This document shows positions 59,988 through 64,000 of a DNA stretch of 64,000 bases, in pieces. The stretch's first letter is position 1; the number at the start of each line of letters is the position of its first letter. The stretch comes from Mycolicibacterium rhodesiae NBB3. Lineage in GTDB: Bacteria > Actinomycetota > Actinomycetes > Mycobacteriales > Mycobacteriaceae. The stretch is taken from NCBI RefSeq assembly GCF_000230895.2, contig NC_016604.1:3286001-3350000 (forward strand). The letters run 5' to 3'. Under the pieces are notes generated by a model. It had not been told where the DNA came from and did no database searches. It was given only the letters and a program-made list of their open reading frames with translations. The position numbers and the translations under genes were made by a program.

Positions 59988-60562
59988 GGCCGACGGTGGG
60001 TTCAGAACCCGCCACCCTGAGAGTGGCCGCGCCGCTGTCTCTGCCCGGATATACGGTTGGCGTCATGGAACAACCAGGGGAGTTGGTGGGCCGGGCACTG
60101 GTCGTCGTCGTCGACGACCGCACCGCACATGGTGACGAGGAAGACCACAGTGGTCCGTTGGTCACCGAACTACTCGGTGAGACGGGCTTCGTGGTCGACG
60201 GCGTGGTTGTCGTCTCCGCCGATGAGGTGGAGATCCGCAATGCGCTGAACACCGCGGTGATCGGTGGAGTCGATCTGGTGGTGTCGGTCGGCGGCACGGG
60301 TGTCACCCCTCGTGACGTCACACCCGAGGCGACCGTCGACCTACTCGATCGTGAACTGCTCGGCATCGCCGAGGCCCTTCGTGCGTCGGGGCTGTCCGCA
60401 GGTGTGTCCGACGCCGGGCTGTCTCGCGGACTGGCGGGAATCTCGGGCAGCACGCTGGTCGTCAATCTCGCCGGATCCCGGGCGGCGGTCCGCGACGGGA
60501 TGGCCACCCTCACGCCACTCGCGACCCAGATCATCGGACAGCTTTCGAGCCTCGAGATCTAA
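59984..60562 (+). CDS. moaB2: molybdenum cofactor biosynthesis protein MoaB2 (MogA/MoaB fold)
   Basis: 192 residues from the GTG overlapping the pepD stop; an internal ATG at 60065 would give 165 residues beginning MEQPGELVGRALVVVV. The MogA-like domain has VVSVGGTGVTPRDVTPEATVDLLDRELLGIAEALR, the conserved GGTG and TP.D sequence used to adenylate or bind molybdopterin, and SRGLAGISGSTLVVNLAGSR. In M. tuberculosis MoaB2 (Rv0984) follows pepD; its part in cofactor synthesis is uncertain, and I recall reports that it binds a sigma factor. Confidence 0.9.
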   Translation: MRPTVGSEPATLRVAAPLSLPGYTVGVMEQPGELVGRALVVVVDDRTAHGDEEDHSGPLVTELLGETGFVVDGVVVVSADEVEIRNALNTAVIGGVDLVVSVGGTGVTPRDVTPEATVDLLDRELLGIAEALRASGLSAGVSDAGLSRGLAGISGSTLVVNLAGSRAAVRDGMATLTPLATQIIGQLSSLEI

Positions 60563-60624
60563 GACCTCTGAGCTGAAGCTGAGAGTCCGCTGATAGAGTG
60601 TGATCTTCGTCACAGCGGAGGCTA

Positions 60625-60783
60625 ATGATGCGAGACCGACGCAACAGCTCGCGCGACGCAGTTAACGAGATTTTCGGTGAGGCGCTCCCCTCGGAGGCTC
60701 CGGATGACCGCGAAAGTTCATCTTCCGACAGCTCCGAGCATGATCGGTGGTTGCGCGAGAACACCCCGCCGCACCATCAGTGA
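60625..60783 (+). CDS. small hydrophilic protein, probable gene
   Basis: 52 residues: two adjacent ATGs (60625, 60628) behind AGCGGAGG, a good ribosome site. The product, MMRDRRNSSRDAVNEIFGEA, then SEAPDDRESSSSDSSEHDRW, ends in LRENTPPHHQ. It is acidic, Ser-rich and without hydrophobic segments, apparently disordered except for a short N-terminal helix. Codon third positions are less GC-biased than in neighbours. I recall a similar small mycobacterial gene between moaB2 and mscL or the porin, but cannot name a function. Confidence 0.6.
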   Translation: MMRDRRNSSRDAVNEIFGEALPSEAPDDRESSSSDSSEHDRWLRENTPPHHQ

Positions 60784-60973
60784 ACTGGGTTTTCATCACG
60801 ACCGTTAATAGTCGGGAGATCTGGCGCCCGCAGCGCTCAACTGCTGTGTGAACAATGGGAAAAATCTGTCCGGACCTGCCGTTACGTGGTCCGCGCAATC
60901 ACCTTCGCCGCGTGACGGAAGTGAGTAATGTGGCCATTCTGGTAACGCCAGGGAGAGCATTTGCGATCTCACG

Positions 60974-61002
60974 TTGCCGGGTTGATGCCCGACCGTTATG
61001 TT
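60974..61002 (+). promoter_or_regulatory. predicted porin promoter in a 382-base non-coding leader
   Basis: The stretch 60784-61165 holds no gene. It contains TTGCCG (60974-60979), a 17-base spacer and TATGTT (60997-61002). Transcription from here would leave an untranslated leader of about 155 bases before the porin ATG, which agrees with the long leaders I recall for msp genes. The leader has no clear riboswitch fold that I can identify, but its length invites post-transcriptional control. AGGGAGA lies just before the ATG at 61166. Confidence 0.45.
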
Positions 61003-61165
61003 CCTCGTGTCAACGATGAGTAGGACCTAAGAGCCGCATGTGAGGGTTCTCATTTGCCCCACATATGACTCCATCCTTTGGTCGTTGAAACCAGCAGTGC
61101 CAGGCACGAACAAACAAAACACAGTGAGCCGCTCGGATCGCTGTCGACATAGAGCTAGGGAGAAC

Positions 61166-61855
61166 ATGAAGGTATTCAGTCGGGTGCTGATGGCTTTGGT
61201 TTTGGCAATTGCCGGAGCCATCGCGTCGCTGTTCGTGAGCACTGGCACCTCTCACGCCGGGCTGGACAACGAGTTGAGTCTTGTTGACGGCCAAGACCGC
61301 ACGCTGACCATCCAGCAGTGGGACACCTTCCTCAACGGTGTGTTCCCGCTGGACCGGAACCGGCTGACTCGCGAGTGGTTCCACAGTGGCCGCGCGAAGT
61401 ACATCGTGGCCGGCGCCGGCGCCGACGAGTTCGAGGGCACCTTGGAGCTGGGCTACCAGATCGGCTTCCCATGGTCGCTGGGCGTCGGCATCAACTTCAG
61501 CTACACCACCCCGAACATCCTGCTCGACGACGCCTCGATCTTCCCGGACCTCGGCATCCTTCCGGGCGCTAGCGGAACGATCGGCTCCGGCTTCGCTCCG
61601 CTGGGCTCGATCATCACGCCGAACCTGTTCCCGGGCGTGTCGATCAGCGCCGACCTCGGCAACGGCCCAGGTATCCAGGAGGTCGCCACCTTCTCGGTCG
61701 ACGTGGCAGGCCCGCAAGGTGGGGTGGCCGTCTCGAACGCGCACGGCACCGTGACCGGTGCCGCCGGTGGTGTGCTGCTCCGGCCGTTCGCCCGGCTCAT
61801 CTCGTCGGCTGGTGACAGCGTCACCACCTACGGCGAGCCGTGGAACATGAACTGA
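61166..61855 (+). CDS. MspA-family octameric porin with an enlarged constriction loop
   Basis: 229 residues. Signal peptide of 31 residues (VLMALVLAIAGAIASLFVSTG, cleavage at SHA-GLDN). The mature protein follows MspA of M. smegmatis almost residue for residue: GLDNELSLVDGQDRTLT, NGVFPLDRNRLTREWFHSG, GYQIGFPWSLGVGINFSYTTPN, and the end RPFARLI...GDSVTTYGEPWNMN. Asp90 and Asp91 of the constriction ring are kept (LLDDAS) but Asp93 is Ser, and the following loop is 14 or so residues longer than in MspA (IFPDLGILPGASGTIGSG region). It forms outer-membrane channels for small hydrophilic solutes. Its place between moaB2 and mscL corresponds to mspC of M. smegmatis as I recall. Confidence 0.95.
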   Translation: MKVFSRVLMALVLAIAGAIASLFVSTGTSHAGLDNELSLVDGQDRTLTIQQWDTFLNGVFPLDRNRLTREWFHSGRAKYIVAGAGADEFEGTLELGYQIGFPWSLGVGINFSYTTPNILLDDASIFPDLGILPGASGTIGSGFAPLGSIITPNLFPGVSISADLGNGPGIQEVATFSVDVAGPQGGVAVSNAHGTVTGAAGGVLLRPFARLISSAGDSVTTYGEPWNMN

Positions 61856-61873
61856 CGCTCTCCCGAGCAAAAT

Positions 61874-61909
61874 GGGGTCCCCCGGAATCTCCGGGGGACC
61901 CCTTTTTTT
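61874..61909 (+). terminator. canonical intrinsic terminator of the porin gene
   Basis: GGGGTCCCCCGG (61874-61885), a 5-base loop, CCGGGGGACCCC (61891-61902) and seven T residues. A 12-bp perfect GC stem with a T-run is unusual in mycobacteria, where most terminators lack the T-run. It probably also protects mscL, whose end is 8 bases away on the other strand. Confidence 0.95.
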
Positions 61910-61916
61910 GCGTCGG

Positions 61917-62339
61917 TCAGGTCTTGTCGTTGCTTGTGGTCTCCGCCGTGTCGGTTCCGCGCCCCGGTGTCTCCGCGAGGATGTTGCGGATCTCGGTGAG
62001 CAGCGTCAGTTCGGTGTCCTGAGCCTGCTCCACTTCACCCTTTTTGCGAAGTCTGTTGTAGGGCAACACGACCAGGAAGTAGACGACGGCGGCGACGAGG
62101 ATGAAGTTGATGGCCGCCGAGAGCAAGACGTTCAGGTCGATCGTCTGGCCCCCACCGATGCCGATTTGCAAGATGCTGTAGTCAGAGTCGCCGCCCGCGC
62201 CGATCCGGTTGATGAGCGGCTGGATGATGCTCTCGGTGAACTTGGTGACCAGCGCTGTGAATGCGGTGCCGATGACCACCGCGACCGCGAGGTCGACGAT
62301 GTTGCCTCGGGCGAGAAACTCCTTGAATCCCTTTAACAT
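61917..62339 (-). CDS. mscL: large-conductance mechanosensitive channel MscL
   Basis: 140 residues. [43 protein letters not shown] is the N-terminal helix and pore-lining TM1 of MscL, and [26 protein letters not shown] is TM2 with the basic end. The C-terminal helical bundle and a Thr-rich tail follow. A homopentamer that opens on membrane tension in osmotic down-shock. M. tuberculosis Rv0985c holds the same position. Confidence 0.96.
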   Translation of the reverse strand: MLKGFKEFLARGNIVDLAVAVVIGTAFTALVTKFTESIIQPLINRIGAGGDSDYSILQIGIGGGQTIDLNVLLSAAINFILVAAVVYFLVVLPYNRLRKKGEVEQAQDTELTLLTEIRNILAETPGRGTDTAETTSNDKT

Positions 62340-62486
62340 GCGCGCAAATTCCTTCCTGCCGGTCCGGCTATCTGATAGACCCCGACGTTAGTACCGGTGG
62401 TTCTGCGATACGTCGAGTCCGGTGTTAGCTTGCCTGCAGTAGCCAGTTCGGCTGCGCACCAGATGCCGCAGGGGAGGGGAATTGCG

Positions 62487-62708
62487 ATGCGCTTGCTGTT
62501 CGCCGCGGTCGCAGGAATGCTGATCGGCGTTTTCGCGGTAGCAACGAGTCCGGCCAACGGGCAACCGCTTCCGCCCACGCCGCCAGGCCCCACCGAACCA
62601 GGATCGACCACCGAAGAGTTGGCCGACATGGTCCTGGACGCGATCGAGCACGATTCAGCGATCCCCACCGCAGAGCCGGCGCGCCCGCACCCCGGACCGA
62701 CTCAGTGA
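62487..62708 (+). CDS. small secreted proline-rich protein
   Basis: 73 residues from the ATG at 62487, preceded by GGGGAGGGGA. Signal peptide MRLLFAAVAGMLIGVFAVATS with cleavage near NGQ, then a Pro/Thr-rich segment (PLPPTPPGPTEPGSTTEE) and a short acidic helix (LADMVLDAIEHDS). No family recognised. It diverges from mscL, and its last 7 bases overlap the end of the convergent SAF gene. Confidence 0.7.
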   Translation: MRLLFAAVAGMLIGVFAVATSPANGQPLPPTPPGPTEPGSTTEELADMVLDAIEHDSAIPTAEPARPHPGPTQ

Positions 62709-63364
62709 AAGGTGAGGGTGACGGTCTGTACCAACGTCGCCTGGGCCACCGCGTTGGCGTCGTGAGCCGGCAGGGCGACTAGCAAAACCCGATCGCCTCC
62801 GCTGCCCGCGCCCACCGGCTTCTGCGACACCAAGACCACCACCGCATCGGTCGCCACGACCTGAGGATGCGCGTCCGCCCCCACCCCCGTCTCGGGTCCG
62901 GCGCCGAGCACATCGACGACATCGCCTGGTCGGATCAGATCGAGTAGGGCCGCGTCGTCGAGGTGCAGTGGCACCAGACGCGCATCGGCGCCCGCAGCTG
63001 ATTCGGCCAGCCGTGAACCCAGCAGGCGCACATCGGTCAATGCCTCGCCGCGGCGGGCGGGACCAGCCAGCCTCGCGCCGACGACGTCGGCGAGATCTGT
63101 CTGTGCGCCGTCGGGAACCGTTGCTGCCGTACGGCTTTCGAGGCGCACGTCCTCGGAGCGTAGTTCTGCTCCCGGTGCCAGATCCCTCGCGGCGACAACG
63201 ACGTCGGTCCGGTCGTGTGCAGGGTCGGGCCGCACTGCCGCGACGGCGGCGAGGATGACGAGGACGCCGGCTGCGGCCCGTCGGGCGGCCACGGTGCGTG
63301 ACCAATCAGGTCGGATGCGGCCGACGACGCGACTCCACGACGACGGATTGAGCGATTCCCCCAT
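62702..63364 (-). CDS. SAF-domain (CpaB/RcpC-like) membrane-anchored protein (Rv0990c-like)
   Basis: 220 residues. Basic N-terminus, one membrane helix (RRAAAGVLVILAAVAAVR), and an extracellular SAF domain: VVVAARDLAPGAELRSEDVRLESR, GARLAGPARRGEALTDVRLL, then VPLHLDDAALLDLIRPGDVVDVLG. This architecture is that of CpaB/RcpC proteins of Flp-pilus assembly, although no pilus genes are here. M. tuberculosis Rv0990c is the likely counterpart. It lies 61 bases downstream of ruc on the same strand, so co-transcription is possible. Confidence 0.85.
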   Translation of the reverse strand: MGESLNPSSWSRVVGRIRPDWSRTVAARRAAAGVLVILAAVAAVRPDPAHDRTDVVVAARDLAPGAELRSEDVRLESRTAATVPDGAQTDLADVVGARLAGPARRGEALTDVRLLGSRLAESAAGADARLVPLHLDDAALLDLIRPGDVVDVLGAGPETGVGADAHPQVVATDAVVVLVSQKPVGAGSGGDRVLLVALPAHDANAVAQATLVQTVTLTFH

Positions 63365-63425
63365 ACCGCCAAACTAGGTAGCGCAGTGCGGTGATGGCGC
63401 GCTGTGCCACCGCGCCTGTGGATAA

Positions 63426-63782
63426 CTAGCTGGACGCCGCCGCGGCGGGTGCCGAACTCGACGAGCTGGAACTCGAGCTCGAGTCGCTGGACGAGGTCGA
63501 GGTGGACTTGCTGTCAGACTTCTCCGACGATGAACTCGAGGATTCCGAGCTGCCGGACGATCCGTTCGATGACGACGAAGAAGAGGACGACGAACTCTTG
63601 GCCGTCTCGCGGCTGTCGTTGCGGTAGAAGCCGCTGCCCTTGAAGACGACTCCCACATTGCCGAACAGTTTGCGCAGCCGACCACTGCACTTCGGGCAGG
63701 TGGTCAGGGCATCGTCGCTGAACGACTGCACCTCATCGAACCGATTGCCGCATTCGGTGCACGCATAGGAATACGTGGGCAC
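63426..63782 (-). CDS. ruc: redox-regulated chaperone Ruc (FmdB-type zinc ribbon, Rv0991c-like)
   Basis: 118 residues from the GTG at 63782 (GGAGG five bases upstream). Zinc ribbon of the FmdB/RPE type: YACTECGNRF (Cys8, Cys11) and TTCPKCSGR (Cys29, Cys32), then FGNVGVVFKGSGFYRNDSR. From about residue 62 the protein is nearly all Ser with some Glu, Lys and Thr: an intrinsically disordered tail. M. tuberculosis Rv0991c (Ruc) becomes an active chaperone when its cysteines are oxidised and zinc is lost; all four cysteines and the tail are conserved here. A CIRCE element lies upstream. Confidence 0.9.
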   Translation of the reverse strand: MPTYSYACTECGNRFDEVQSFSDDALTTCPKCSGRLRKLFGNVGVVFKGSGFYRNDSRETAKSSSSSSSSSSNGSSGSSESSSSSSEKSDSKSTSTSSSDSSSSSSSSSSAPAAAASS

Positions 63783-63808
63783 GAGAACCTCCGAGATCGT
63801 CAAACTTG

Positions 63809-63835
63809 TTAGCACTCTACCGGCTCAAGTGCTAG
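63809..63835. promoter_or_regulatory. CIRCE element (HrcA operator) before ruc
   Basis: TTAGCACTC (63809-63817), nine bases, AAGTGCTAG (63827-63835): the left arm equals the CIRCE consensus TTAGCACTC and the right arm matches GAGTGCTAA at 7 of 9 positions. It begins 26 bases before the ruc start codon, so HrcA should repress ruc and heat should induce it. Confidence 0.88.
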
Positions 63836-64000
63836 AACCGCTATCTGGTGCGAGTCATTCCCTCGGCTTAGGAATCCGGCTTGTCGGCTGTGGACCCTCG
63901 GCCGGGCGCCCAGGGTTCTCGATCCGTGGTCACCGCGCTGGGTGAGTTATCTTTTGTGGGATTTCAGCGCTCAGGATGACGGGTTGGATAGTGGCCGATC
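63836..64000. other. non-coding end of window
   Basis: No supportable gene. All minus-strand frames entering from the right edge stop within 70 bases. TATCTT (63948-63953) could be a -10 element for a plus-strand gene starting at or beyond the edge (ATG at 63977 or GTG at 63991), but too little sequence is present to judge. Confidence 0.4.

Noticed and set aside
63529..63600. Ser-rich low-complexity stretch near the window end as an assembly artefact or frameshift
   Set aside because: A long Ser-rich disordered tail is the known feature of Ruc (Rv0991c), and the frame is intact from the zinc ribbon to the stop.

Overview
The window is a gene-dense, high-GC stretch of a mycobacterial chromosome. 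It most resembles a fast-growing Mycolicibacterium-type species. The reasons are: (i) the gene order ligD ... fpg2 - SDR - pgi ... uvrD1 - M23 peptidase - sucCD - LLM oxidoreductase - purNH - MoxR/VWA pair - echA7/fadE12/accA2/accD2/fadE13 - rpmF - mprAB - pepD - moaB2 - mscL - SAF - ruc follows the M. tuberculosis Rv0938-Rv0991c block as I remember it; (ii) there is an MspA-family porin gene, typical of fast growers, between moaB2 and mscL; (iii) a complete cobF is present; (iv) many promoters look like mycobacterial leaderless promoters. All comparisons to named M. tuberculosis or M. smegmatis genes are from memory, not from a search.

Layout. 1-9.4 kb: tail of an upstream gene, a LexA-controlled DUF222/HNH protein, LigD of the NHEJ pathway, then a signalling group (a Ser/Thr kinase with two extracellular Kelch propellers, a tail-to-tail FHA-HTH protein, and an unknown membrane protein). 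9.5-13 kb: a choloylglycine-hydrolase-like enzyme, an IS110-family insertion sequence placed at the 3' end of an F420-type oxidoreductase gene, and a first KstR-like operator. 13-20 kb: MFS transporter, a translationally coupled DUF4873/diiron-oxygenase pair with a clear promoter, BrkB-like protein, CobF, small membrane protein, full-length Fpg2, secreted chorismate mutase, SDR. 20-29 kb: a collagen-like repeat protein, a strong hairpin plus 29-bp tandem repeats at the 3' end of pgi, GabD-like dehydrogenase, an OafA-type acyltransferase, the intracellular chorismate mutase, and UvrD1. 29-46 kb: M23 peptidase, SucCD, two more KstR-like sites with a thiolase-like protein and LLM enzymes (one is SfnG), Rv0954/Rv0955-type membrane proteins, PurN/PurH, and a MoxR-ATPase/VWA pair.

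46-56 kb holds a minus-strand acyl-CoA operon whose gene content parallels the acyclic-terpene (Atu) pathway: an AtuA-like protein, two acyl-CoA dehydrogenases, both subunits of a biotin-dependent acyl-CoA carboxylase, and an enoyl-CoA hydratase, headed by a TetR-operator-like palindrome. The copper csoR-ctpV block that I recall next to echA7 in M. tuberculosis is absent. 56-64 kb is the envelope-stress block: rpmF, mprA-mprB with MprA-box-like repeats before mprA and before pepD, PepD, MoaB2, a small conserved-looking ORF, an MspA-like porin with a long leader and a textbook terminator, MscL, a SAF-domain protein, and the redox chaperone Ruc behind a CIRCE (HrcA) element.

Themes. Several regulons can be read directly from DNA sites: SOS (172-187), KstR (12919, 33025, 35590), MprA (56268, 58520) and HrcA (63809). 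Several start codons sit exactly six bases after a TANNNT -10 element, implying leaderless mRNAs. The observations I rate highest are the MspA-like porin with an extra 14 or so residues at its constriction loop, the Kelch-kinase/FHA group, the Atu-like operon, and the intact IS110 element with candidate 7-bp end repeats. I see no tRNA, rRNA, CRISPR array or prophage in the window.
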